Shown piece after piece: positions 48,213 through 57,778 of a DNA stretch of 64,000 nt. Position 1 is the first letter of the stretch. Every line of letters starts with the position of its first letter. The stretch is from Lepeophtheirus salmonis (Eukaryota > Arthropoda > Copepoda > Siphonostomatoida > Caligidae), in NCBI RefSeq assembly GCF_016086655.4, contig NC_052134.2:13020001-13084000 (forward strand), read 5' to 3'. The position numbers and the translations under genes were made by a program. The notes under the pieces are model-generated. The model saw nothing but the letters and a program-made list of their open reading frames with translations, searched no databases and had not been told where the DNA came from.

Positions 48213-49140
48213 ATATTTTAGGTGAGGGGAATGTATTCTTTTTCATTTCCGAGGAAGGAATTCCGTGGAAGTTAATGGGTTCTAAAAATGAAAATAAATC
48301 TTTGGAAACCATCAGATAATTCTCGATTGTGCTCTAAACATCTGAAGAAAATCAATTCATACAGAATTACGGCTCTCAAGCCATTTCAAAATTGTTTAAA
48401 AATCTCAAACCTGAAGTTCCAAGGCTTATCAAAAACTCTAACAAACCCATTTTCATTCCAGAGAACAATGGTGATGCTAAGCAAATTTAATTATTAAGGG
48501 AATGTCAAGCAACATTTTTTAGATCAAATTTCAGGTAAATAAAGATCTCCAGAATTTCAGGATCGTATATACTTAATCCTTATTTGGAACATTATACTTC
48601 CGAAAATGGAGAAATAAACTTAGTGGATATGAATCTAATTTGCTCAACAATAGAAAATGAAATTTCTTTTAATGGTAACTTTGTTTTTGTATTAGTTACT
48701 TTGTCCTTTAAAAAAATTGCTTTATAAGTATTACAGATATTTCTCCAGAGCTAAAACATCTAAAGGATATTAATACCAACCTACAAATTCAACTTAGATA
48801 TATGAAGCAGAAATAAAGAAATCGAAGAAGAAGTTGAAGGAGAAAGATGTCAAAATTTGGGACGCACAATCAAAGTTTAAGTCTTTAGAAATGCGCCTCT
48901 CTTCGGTATTTAATTTAGACCAAATAAAAATTTTAAGTTGCAAGTCTTCAAATTCCAAAATCCACCTTTTGTCTAATAAAACCATCGAGAATTCACTTAA
49001 GTTAAAATTCGTTGCCGAACTATAAATCGTCCAATAGAGGATTAATCTATTGTGCCGATAACTGTTTGGAAGAATTTGCAAAAATAGAAGCGTTATTCAA
49101 ATCTTATGAGTTAAAAAAAAATAATTAAACTTAATAACTG
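48213..49140 (+). pseudogene. THAP-domain / P-element transposase N-terminal remnant
   Basis: After a splice-acceptor-like TTTTAG the plus strand reads MYSFSFPRKEFRGS, a stop, then WVLKMKINLWKPSDNSRLCS and KHLKKINSY. The invariant features of the C2CH THAP zinc finger are visible (FP, W, P.S..LCS.H). The first Cys pair would be in an upstream exon that is not found. Further on, the minus-to-plus comparison gives a coiled-coil-like region at about 48800-48850 (EIKKSKKKLKEKDVK in the frame from 48801) and then LDQIKILSCKSSNSKIHLLS, NKTIENSLKLKFVAEL near 48918-49020. That fits the THAP9/P-element helix-turn-helix segment (QI..LSGK...WS..TI..ALKL.FA). One stop interrupts the THAP region, so it is inactive. 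Confidence 0.7.
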
Positions 49141-49247
49141 AAGTAGCGGTTCCATTAATTAAGTAGTCTATAAATGTCCCCAAATGGCATAATTTTTTTT
49201 ATATCACTGTCTTTATGTATGCTAGGATAAGAATGCACATACATTTA

Positions 49248-49960
49248 CAGTAATAGGTAAATTCGTATAAAACATTTTCGTATAAGGACATTTCGTATAA
49301 AAACAATTTCGTATAAAACCATTTCGTATAAATTTATGAAGAAACGGGGCATAGCCCTTATGAATTGTCATTTTATACTCCGAATGTTGGGGGGGTTTCG
49401 GGTACCGTTAATACTTATGTAACAACTAAAAGACCCTTACAACCCCCCCATTGTACCCCGACTGTTTGGGGTGTTTTCAGGTACCACTGGGTACCAAAAC
49501 GGGATGCAACCCACCGCCGATACTTGACGAAACAACTAAGAGCCCCTGACAATCCCCCCTCCCCAATCGTACTCCGAACATATAGGAGGAACATATAGCA
49601 GATTATAATTTTAAGCCAATGAGAACCCAAAAACATCACCAAACATTCGGGGTACAATTGTGGGGAAGGAGGGGGGTTGTGAGGGGTTCTTTATTGTTTT
49701 TCAAGTATTGGCGGTAAGTTGCATCCCGTTTTTAGACTCGGCGGTACCTGAAAACACCCCAACATTCGGGATACAATAGGGGGCTGTAAGGGGCTCATAG
49801 TAATTACGTAAGTATCGGTGGTACTTGAAAACAACCCCAATATTGGGGGTACAAAATGTCAATTCATAAAGTCTATCCCCGTTTCCTGATTAATTTATAC
49901 GAAATGTCCTTATACGGAAATGTTTTATACGAAATGTCCTTATAAGAAATTACCGTATAC
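49248..49960. mobile_element. Fold-back element: 713 bp, ~330-bp inverted arms, 10-bp flanking repeat
   Basis: The arms 49248-49578 and about 49630-49960 are inverted copies with a spacer of about 50 bp. Each tip carries several short units of TTTCGTATAA with AAACA(T/A) or GGACA spacers. The inner arm has CGGGG-ATAG, TATGAATTG(T/A)CATTTT, then two units with CCGAATGTTGGGG, TTTTCAGGTACC and AACGGGATGCAAC. CATACATTTA flanks both sides (49238-49247 and 49961-49970). It has no coding capacity. Long inverted arms built of short tandem units are the mark of fold-back (FB-like) elements. Confidence 0.85.
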
Positions 49961-50244
49961 CATACATTTACGAACGTAAACTTTATAATTATCAAAGAAA
50001 ATAGAATAGCTTCTTCCTTCTACTTTCGGAAGCCAAATCATGTGTATGCTAAATAAAGTAAATTAAAGAAATTATTATGAAAGTAATTATTCCATTTGTT
50101 TATAATAATTAATCGTGTATGTAAGCTCAATAAAATCATTTTTTTAGTATTCATTTATTGTATTCTATTTCTTTTTGAGCCATTTGATATCTGTCATAAG
50201 GGGGTGCTGAAATCTCGTGACATAATTCTTCTTATAGGGCTCTG

Positions 50245-50252
50245 CATTAAAC
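50245..50252 (+). repeat. Right target-site duplication of the P-like element
   Basis: CATTAAAC, identical to 48039-48046. Confidence 0.85.
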
Positions 50253-50339
50253 TATGTTAGAGATTTGTTACATATGTCAGTGTGAATGGGAAGAGGTAAA
50301 TATAAACTACCTTTTCACATTTATCACAGATATAATGTA

Positions 50340-50465
50340 TTTATTCAACTATACTACTAATTATGCTATTATTATATAAAACAAAATTAATAACTATTTT
50401 CAATGATGAAATGAAAATGGCACGGACACAATACTGTCAAATATCATATTAATATTATCAAAAAT
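50340..50465. repeat. Dispersed repeat, inverted partner of 47383-47490
   Basis: On the minus strand it reads TTGATAATATTAATATGATA, CAGTATTGTGTCCGTGCCAT and TTTCATCATTGAAAATA, matching 47383-47490. It lies just beyond the right end of the P-like element. Confidence 0.6.
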
Positions 50466-50769
50466 AATGTAACTTGGTACATCCAATTGTCATGATGTAA
50501 TAATTTTGACTGATGAATGAGCCGGGAGTTAGCAGAGTCCCAAGTATTTACTTACCGACTCAGTTTGTATTACAGATAATATGTATATTTATCTATAATA
50601 TGGAGTTCCTAAATTTAAAATAGCTGCAGATAGGGAGTAAGAATCTCTAAATATTTTAAATCCAACCTTAAGAATCTATTTAAATCATACGCTAGAGATT
50701 AAATTCTGAGTCCTTAAAATAGTAAATAAACATAAACCATTTCATTATAACTAAACACATCTAAAAATA

Positions 50770-52285
50770 AATTATTCTTAGTTAATAGTTTCAGTTTGGA
50801 ATAAGATTTTGTGATCTTGGCTCTGAATCCAACCATTTGAATTATGCAACTCCAAATCCATTTGACTCATGTTGCAAATACACTTGGATATACCGACCTT
50901 ATACGAACTGAAGTTGATAGTTAAAGCAACACAAGATTCATAATGTAGTTGTACATCTTCAATATGATCAAACCTGTTAGATACGTCGAATGTAGCTCCA
51001 TCTCCTTGTTTACTGCTACATTGAACTGGAGTGGATGGGACAGCAAATTCGGGTTGTCGACCAAGCATAAGGTGACGTATACGATTGAGTGTATCCACAG
51101 ATGTTGGGGGATCATTGGAGCAACCGCAAAATGAAATTTTCAAGAAAATCTTGATTACAACGAGTAGTCATAATAAATTCGACTCCATAACGGTCCTTGA
51201 CATACGGAAATATTTGAATAAGGGAATTTGTTGTCATTATAATTCCATTTTGAAAAGGCCAAATATGTTGATGAGTACAGAATTTCCGTAGTTCCACCAT
51301 TTATCTCACGACTTCTTTAAAAAAATACTACTGTTCATGTAGATGAACTCCACCATAACCACATTTAAGTTTTTCGCTATCGTATTTTCCTCTAGATTAA
51401 AAAATAGAGTACCACTTATCGATTAAATAAATAAATTCCTATTGTTCTTTTAATTCGGTTCGATGAAGTTTAATAACAACTTACCACTTCATGACTCAGT
51501 AATTCAGTAGCTAAGTATACCTATTTGACGATCATTTCCTTGACAATTAATGTGAAAGTGCTTTAATTTATGAAGTGGCGTAAGGTATCCTACAGATTGC
51601 GCTCCAAGTACACTTTTTAAACATTTCTTTATCCAAAACTCCACCGTTCGGAAGTCGAATCAGAATCTTTAAAAAAAGAAAAAAAAACACATTATAATAA
51701 ACTATTAACAAATATGTTGATTAAATACATGGATGAGTAAATTATGATTTATTTTTTTATATACCAAAGTCTTTGATTGGTGGGACCCATACTATATGTA
51801 TCACTTTACCGCCGTTCTTCTCAATTTCCATTATGGCTTCAAATAAAATATATTTCACCATAGATTGGTCGATACCCAAGTACATGGCTACTTCCATGGA
51901 CAAAGCAATCCACGCACATACATAACTTGTAATGGTTTAAATGGACCAAGACTTGATCTAATAAATGACTGTATTCAATGGTTTCAGAAATTTTAACTTC
52001 ATCGAAGGATAAAACCGTTAGATCAAAATTGTTAGTATCACTAAACGCTAAAAAAGTATTTTCCATAACTTCAAGCCCATTCCACAAAAATCCTACGTCA
52101 ACCTTAAAGTCTTTCATCCAACTTGAGAGAGTAGATGGAGCAGGAAGGTAATAAGTTTTCTATCCCTAAGAAACTTGTATGCTCTTAAGGATATGGTTCT
52201 GAGCAGAAGGCCATCAAAAATATCTTCCTGTGTGAAATTTCCGGGACGATTTTTCCCCCTCCCCCAATGAAAAGTTAATTCAATT
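50770..52285 (-). mobile_element. P-element/THAP9-type transposase remnant, catalytic and C-terminal parts
   Basis: Reading down the minus strand, about 52260-52150 gives NRPGNFTQEDIFDGLLLRTI, SLRAYKFLRDRKL, then PAPSTLSSWMKDFKVDVGF in the next frame (52160-52090). Next is LTVLSFDEVKISETIEYSH (about 52020-51970), which holds the first catalytic aspartate (SFDE) of P-type transposases. VMYVRGLLCPWK follows near 51930-51895, then IMEIEKNGGKVIHIVWVPP. After a spacer, about 51655-51610 reads IRLPNGGVLDK. About 51260-51110 reads GIIMTTNSLIQIFPYVKDRY and NQDFLENFI, then CGCSNDPPTSVDTLNRIRHL, MLGRQPEFA. These are the conserved GI.MST..L, LNQD.LENFFS and N.HP...A..RLR...LG blocks. Frameshifts and stops make it dead. 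Its orientation is opposite to the THAP fragment at 48213. Confidence 0.75.
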
Positions 52286-52611
52286 ATTAATACATTCAGT
52301 TTGTTTCATAATTTTTTGATATCAAGAAATCACTCAATTTATAAGATTAAATTGTATTTTTAATAATTTATTTAGAAAATATATGTATACACCTACAGCA
52401 TATAAATGAATCGTTTTTTGAATTTTGGGATATTCTTTAAATAAACTATTTATTAATTTAGCCCAACGTTTGAAAAGAAACAAACGAGCGTGGAAAGAAA
52501 TGCACCTTCCATGTAACTCTAGTATTCTTTGAATTGGGGTAAGCGTAACCTTTGGAGGTACTTGGAAGCACTCCAGGGGTAGTTTTGAAAGAATATTTTG
52601 CAAGTGGTACG
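52286..52611 (-). other. Spacer with an 89-codon open frame of unknown nature
   Basis: The minus-strand frame 52603-52334 starts MQNILSKLPLECFQVPPK and includes HGRCISFHARLFLFKRWAKL. Its first 60 codons have mixed composition, unlike the AT-rich surroundings. I do not recognise it. It lies upstream of the P-type remnant on the same strand but does not look like a THAP domain. Confidence 0.25.
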
Positions 52612-52870
52612 TAACTCAGGGGTGTCCGAATGTGATCAGCTCAAATGAAGGAATTTTTGTTTTTTACTAGAAGATGTTATATTTGAAAAAAATAATTACA
52701 AAAAATTTAATATTGGATTTTTTTTCTAATTTTCTGAGAACAACTATGGATTTTTAAATTTTTCTCCAAAAAAATTAATTATTGTAAACAATTGTTTTTT
52801 GAATTTTTTTTTTGAAAATACCAAAAGATTTCAATACATCTTTTACAAGTGCTACATCACAAAAAAATGT
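52612..52870. repeat. Dispersed repeat of the 34465 family
   Basis: The head CTCAGGGGTGTCCGAATG is followed by A/T-rich units such as GAGAACAACTATGGATTTTT. It is shorter than the other two copies. Confidence 0.55.
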
Positions 52871-52999
52871 GCGTTTTTTTTAGTCCGCTGTCCAGAATGG
52901 CCAAGAAATTTAGAAGATTAGCAAACAAATATGACATTAGCGAGTACCCACCTCTGATTTCCAATTTATTTTTTCAACAATAGCTTATTAAGAAATAGT

Positions 53000-53645
53000 C
53001 CATTAAAGTATGAACACTTTCAATTGTAAACTTCAATAAGATATAATTTATTGACTAACAATATAATTTCATCAAAATTAATACCATAAATGGATTTTAG
53101 TGTCTGAGCTCTCTTATTCCTTAATGTAGCCGCCCTTAACGGTAATAATGGCTTCGCGGTGGCTGTGAAATGCCTGGCTCCAAAAGGTGTAGTCGAGGGG
53201 ATTAGAAATAGGTGTGTATGGAGGCAAAAGCGTCAAAGGGTTCAAATGAACTCAAAAGAGTCTTGGAATAGAGGATATGGGTTTCTTTCATTTCAGGTAC
53301 CAAAAGTGGCCTCTCCACCCTCACAAGGCTCTTTTCGCCCGCTTTTGGATAGCTCTCTGGACAGTCTGGTATGAGATCTCTTTCTGTAACGTTTAAGACT
53401 TGCTGACAGCGTAGAAAGTGCTCATAGAGACTCCTAGCTGCTAGGAGTGTACCAATGAAAATTCGTCGATTCTGTTCAAGCGTCATTTTCTCGACTTGTA
53501 CATACGCTTGAGAGCTCAGATTTGTTTTGTTTTGTAACTAAATGTTTATGCTTTAATATATCAAAAATTGTATTAAATTCAATTACTCAACCTTCATTAA
53601 TTATTGAATTAGTAAGAGATCAGATTTCAATGGACCACCTGGTAT
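53000..53645 (-). mobile_element. Mariner-type element, internally deleted (same family as 7465)
   Basis: The inverted ends are AGTCCATTAAAGTATGAACA at about 52998 and, reversed, AGGTGGTCCATTGAAATCTG from about 53641. On the minus strand the N-terminal part (53486-53290, FIGTLLAARSLYEHFLRC then KSLVRVERPLL) runs into a C-terminal tail (53170-53105) resembling that of the 7465 copy (KPLLPLRAATLRNKRAQTL). The catalytic centre is missing as in that copy. Confidence 0.7.
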
Positions 53646-54029
53646 CAATTGAGGGGGTTAATAAAAATAGTATGAACTATAAATCATGGGTTGATTAATA
53701 TGAACATTGAAATTGTGTTTTAGGAACAATATACAAAATGTATATTCAATATTATACATTATACATATATATATATATTACATGATCCCTTTTGGAAAGT
53801 CTGACAATATTGATTAAACAAACGAAATGTTACATTCTGAAGACAATCATTTAAGGAACAAACATCTTTCAACTTGATGGTATTTAAAGAGTTCATATCA
53901 AAAGAAGAATTATTCAGGTAATTTTTATTCTATTTTAAATAAACGGACCAATGAAGTTTTTTTACCAGACTTGAATTGACATGGCTGTGTGATGAGTCTT
54001 TTTGTCAAATATAATTTATAGTTAACATC
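53646..54029. other. AT-rich spacer with AT microsatellite
   Basis: An (AT) tract of about 20 bp lies at 53761-53780. No gene is present. Confidence 0.5.
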
Positions 54030-54240
54030 TTACAAAGGATTCATAACCTCTTTTATTACTTCCTGGTACTCCTTGATCCCTGCCACGACCACAACGGTCA
54101 AGAAGTTTTCAGCGACAGTCTTGTTGCGTCCTCCTCCTCCTTTTTTCATGCGCATGCCTCTGTTAATGAGTCTCCTGACTTTACAGACTTGCTCAAAAAG
54201 AGCAATACCTAACGTCTGTGACTTTCTTTACATAGTGATG
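54030..54240 (-). mobile_element. Probable mariner N-terminal HTH remnant
   Basis: The minus strand reads ALFEQVCKVRRLINRGMRMK, KGGGGRNKTVAENFLTVVVV and AGIKEYQEVIKEVMNPL, then stop. The Lys-rich, GGxRNKTV...FL pattern is like the linker after the first helix-turn-helix of mariner transposases. Identity is low, and a small unrelated gene cannot be ruled out. Confidence 0.4.
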
Positions 54241-54546
54241 GTGACGAAGAAGATCCGTTGACTTTTTGCCTCTATTGTCGTTTTTTGTGGACGTATTGCA
54301 ATCCATAATACCGTTTATGAAAGCTGATGAATTTTCAAACAATTTTTATTTGATAACTCAACATCGATTGCAAGCAATAATTGATCTATGGAGCTGTAAT
54401 TGGTTTGGTACGATTTGATTATGCTCATTGTATATATTGACATCGTTAAAATTTTAATCTACTAAAACAGCAGAAATTTGACTACATTCATAATTATTAT
54501 ACTTCCCAATAGTTTATTATTAAATTTGCATTTATACCTATGTCAA

Positions 54547-55320
54547 CTCAGGGGCGTCTGCAGACGGTGGGCTGGAGGGGCTATAGTCCACCCAAAAAAA
54601 AAGGATTTTTTTCTTTATACTAGAAAATTTAATAGTTGAAATTTAATTTAATTTTCTGTCAATAGTTATGAATTCTTGAAATGTTTCTAAATTTTTTATT
54701 TTATTTCTGCGAACACGTATGGGTTTTTGATTTTTTTTAATTAAAAATTTAGTACTTGAAATTTTTTTAGAATAGCTACGGATTTGTGAATTTTTTGAGA
54801 ATAGCTCTTGTTTTTTTAAAAATTTTATAGACTAGATATAGATTTGTGAATTTTTTGAGAATATTAGAGGTTTGTAAGAGAAAAAATTGAAAAAAAAAAA
54901 ATTGCAAATAGCTATTGATTTTTTAAATTTATACCAAAAAAAATGTAACATTTGGAATTTTTTCTTAATTTTTAGAGAATAACTATAGATTTTTTAAATT
55001 TTTACCAAAATATTTTTTTTTTTTTCAAAAGATTTAATGTATGAATTTTTTTCTTGATTTTTTGTAAATAGCTGTCAATTTCTGAAATTTTTTTCAAAAC
55101 AAATTTAATTTTTGGAATTTCTTTCTTCAAAAAATTTAACATTCTATTGTTAATTTTAGAAATTTTTTCCAAAGAAAATAATTTTTCTAATGTTTTTTGA
55201 AATTTTTTAGCGCAAAATTTAATTTTTCCATTTCTTTTACTATAAAAATAATTTTTCAATTTTTTTCCAAAAAAAAAACAGCAACAAAAAATAAAGCCCC
55301 CTCCCCAAAAAAAAAAAAAA
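54547..55320. repeat. Dispersed repeat of the 34465 family, longest copy
   Basis: The head CTCAGGGGCGTCTGCAGACG is followed by about 700 bp of degenerate units of 50-70 bp containing GAATAGCTA, TTTTTGAATTTTTT and AAAAATTTAAT(A/T)TTTGGAA. It ends in C-rich and A-rich tracts (CCCCCTCCCC, A14) near 55296-55320. No protein is encoded; the Lys-rich frame on the minus strand is a by-product. Confidence 0.6.
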
Positions 55321-55949
55321 CAACAACTGAGGGTTGTATAATTGTTAAATTAATAGCCTGTTTAAAAAAGTAATGACTAATAATTTCAAATTTTGGAGTT
55401 TCCATAAGAAAAAAGTCAATTGAATATTTCAAAGAAAAATTATTAAAAATGCCATCTCAAGCTACTCAATCCACAAAGATCCTTTCTATTCAAGGGTCAA
55501 TGCTCCTCCTAGAATTTGATGTCCCCTTCCTCAGTCAAGGTGACAAAAATAATAATACTTTAACCTAATGAAGTAATTTAATAAAATGCCTGGACAACTC
55601 TACCATATAAAAAAGTAATTAATAATTATTATTCGATGATAGTTCCACACCGAATGGATTTAAATTGTGAACAAAAGTACTCCAGATGTGCATATCAGAA
55701 ATTATGTAACCTATTTTGGGTAACCTATGAAAGACCAATAAATGGCACTGATTTTACATCCTAAATTAAGGACCTATACAACCCAAATAAAAATTCATTT
55801 TAAATGAGGAAAATGTCAAAACATTGTTCACAACAATTTCTAGTATAAGTTTTCTCTTCTATTATTTGCATTGTAATTCACATTATAAATAGTATCGTTT
55901 TTCTCTCAGAATAACACACATGTTTCTTAAAATAAATTAGGTCATCTTC
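55321..55949. other. Non-coding spacer
   Basis: The plus strand reads MPSQATQSTKILSIQGSMLL at 55449, a short frame with no known match that stops after about 40 codons. Nothing else is supportable. Confidence 0.35.
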
Positions 55950-56500
55950 AAATTCTCAGGGCTTTCCGATCTCTATTTGTCTTCAAAAACCCTATAGAAT
56001 CCTGTAGAATAGAAATGTTTCAAAACGATTATAAAATAGCTTTATTTTACAAAAATTATGTAAAGAAATCATTTGTCTTACCTTTCATAGACTATGAACC
56101 ACAAAATATACAGCTTGACCTCCAATCAGTTCATTATAAGTCAAAAAACTATTTGTCAGGCAGTTATAAATTTCTTAATAAATGAAGAAGAGGAGACGAT
56201 TTACGTAGATGAGTCTCTATTTATGATGAAAAACTTTAATGATGTTAATGAGAAAATGATTAAATAGTTTAAAAATACAACCAAGATTGAATCCAATTAC
56301 GTTCATACGGAGTTGACACTAAACCCGGACGAATTCAAGGAATACTCTATTGATGAAGACTCTGAATTGACCTTTTGTCTTAGAGAAGGCCCTGCATTGG
56401 ATTTGCTGAAAATCTATCCTGTCTAGTGAGTGTCAAATTGGAAACCCTTCGTTTAAGTCAAAATTGATTCTATCAACCTCAAAACATAATCTTAGGAGTA
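55950..56500 (+). pseudogene. RAD9-like (9-1-1 checkpoint clamp) pseudogene or fragment
   Basis: RAD9 is one ring subunit of the 9-1-1 DNA damage clamp. From 55951 the plus strand reads LQILRAFRSLFVFKNPIESC, like the RAD9 block FLSVFRSL..LEKTVEKC. It continues IEMFQNDYKIALFYKNYVKK and SFVLPFIDYEPQNIQ, like the block ending in THNLSFQDCE. A stop comes at about 56188, and the next frame gives NEEEETIYVDESLFMMKNFN. After a second stop comes IESNYVHTELTLNPDEFKEY, SIDEDSELTFCLRE, like TEMTL...F......ITFCLKE. Then a 1-nt shift near 56390 gives PCIGFAENLSCLVSVKLETL, like the FAE...L..S..F block. No intron shows over about 500 bp. Start, end and ring-forming residues are missing. Confidence 0.6.
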
Positions 56501-56681
56501 ATTATGATGATCCCAGTGCATCTCAAAGGGTATCAAAGGTCAATTGATACACTAACACTTTGTAAAGAGCTCAGGATTTTAGAAATTAATTAGAAATTTT
56601 TTTTCCAAAAAATAATCTTTGGATTTTTTCAGACAAATTCCAAAAACACAGCCCCCCTCCCCTCCCCATCGCGAAAAAAAA
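56501..56681. other. Short spacer
   Basis: Nothing is visible except a C-rich tract at 56652-56668. Confidence 0.35.
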
Positions 56682-57331
56682 ATGAGTATTGCTTTGTCAA
56701 TTATATTTTTTTTCATCAAGAGGAACGATTTTTGTGCAGGCGATTGGGACATTTCAACAAAATGCAAAATAAGAAACACCCTAATGTATGTGTTGCGACC
56801 ATATTGATGTTTATTGGCATTAGTAAATTCCTTCTGGAAAAATTGAATAATAAATGTATTTAAGATTTTGCATTATAAATGGGATTAGTGACTAGCAGAA
56901 AATCTAATGATTTAATTCCGTAGATGTTCATGCTTTGAAATTGGTATATACTAAATCAGTTTAAAAAATGTTGGAATATCATCTTTAAACCTATTAATAT
57001 TATGCCTGATGATATTATTTTTTTGTCAATCCAGGGGAAATGTATCGCCTGGATTTTATCGCTATCATCATTTACTAACTGCTCGTGAAAAGCTTCAAAA
57101 AAGAAGAAAGGGACGGTAATTAAAAATACAATTAGTTATTAATTATAATTGTTTTTCAATTTTACATTTTATTTACAAATCCTTTTATATTATAGACAGT
57201 TCTGTTTTTCTCTTGGACACATTATATATAACATCTTTAAATTTGGGGTTATAATTCTTTGGATACTTATATTTAGCTACGGTCTTTATTTAATTTTATC
57301 TATATATGGAAAGTTCTACTTATTCAACTAA
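56682..57331 (+). CDS. Predicted small membrane protein, three putative exons, unrecognised
   Basis: The last two exons are fairly clear: 57035-57115 (acceptor CCAG, donor GTAATT) and 57196-57331 (acceptor TATAG) join in phase to give NVSPGFYRYHHLLTAREKLQ, KRRKGRQFCFSLGHIIYNIF, then KFGVIILWILIFSYGLYLIL and a short tail to a stop at 57331. The upstream exon is less sure. A frame ending at 56785 (donor GTATGT) fits in phase and ends DWDISTKCKIRNTL. It may start at the ATG at 56682 or follow an acceptor at 56739, in which case more exons lie upstream. The product would have a basic N-terminal part and one C-terminal membrane segment (about 20 residues, FGVIILWILIFSYGLYLILS). I cannot name the family. 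The next gene starts 56 bp later on the same strand. Confidence 0.45.
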
Positions 57332-57387
57332 ACTTCAGGTTTCATAATTTTATCAAAAAAGAATTTCTAGTACTTTCTATAGTTATC

Positions 57388-57778
57388 ATGGAATCAGAAT
57401 CTTCAGATGAATGCAAAACTTATCAATCCGAATCCATTGAATTCTTAAAATTACGGATTAATCTGATTATCAGCCTTCAAAGTAAGGACTACTCAGAAGC
57501 AAAATCTCATATTAATCAATTGAATAAGTTGGACCCAAACAATACAATTTATCAGGATGTCTCCAAGTATGTGCTTTCTTCATAATATTGATTCAAATAT
57601 ATGATAGTCATTATTTTGTAGCTTTGTTGATACTCGAATTCGTCAAATGGAAGAAGAAAAGGATAGAAGCTCTAGTGATGAAGGAACTGAATTGGAAGAG
57701 GAAGAGGAAGATAATCAAGAAGAAGAAGATACGGATGAGGGATACGATGAGGAAGAAGAGGATCTTATCCCTGTCTAA
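57388..57778 (+). CDS. ERICH2-like small acidic protein, two exons
   Basis: Exon 1 is 57388-57566 (ATG in an ATCATGG context, donor GTATGT) and exon 2 is 57622-57778 (acceptor TTTTGTAG). The phases close to 111 residues. The N-terminal part has one helical-repeat-like segment, SIEFLKLRINLIISLQSKDY and SEAKSHINQLNKLDPNNTIY (residues about 15-55). It resembles the conserved part of glutamate-rich protein 2 (EFLRAVM..DY..A..LC..IL..EP.NPEA). The C-terminal part (residues about 70-111) is a run of Glu and Asp (TELEEEEEDNQEEE, YDEEEEDLIPV), as in ERICH2. The molecular role of that family is not well defined. The assignment rests on the segment pattern plus the acidic tail, so it is moderate. Confidence 0.65.

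Larger units (their letters stand above)
48047..50244 (+). mobile_element. P-element-like (THAP) transposon, non-autonomous, with exact 8-bp duplication
   Basis: The right end (minus strand from 50244) reads CAGAGCCCTATAAGAAGAAT and then TATGTCAC. The left end starts CAGAGCCCTATAA at 48047 and, after an inserted inverted stretch (48060-48110), continues GTAGAGTTATCGTCACCAGG. The two ends pair well. CATTAAAC flanks both sides exactly. P elements make 8-bp duplications, and the interior carries a THAP-domain fragment, so the assignment is firm. The catalytic part is absent. The fold-back element 49248-49960 is nested in the right half. The transposon is 2198 bp including that insertion. Confidence 0.85.

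Noticed and set aside
49248..49960. Repeated TTTCGTATAA units as a possible CRISPR-like array
   Set aside because: Spacers are short and alike, the units lie in inverted arms, and the window is animal nuclear DNA; a fold-back element explains it.
55002..55259. Lys-rich minus-strand frame of 85 codons
   Set aside because: It is a low-complexity by-product of the A/T-rich repeat body.
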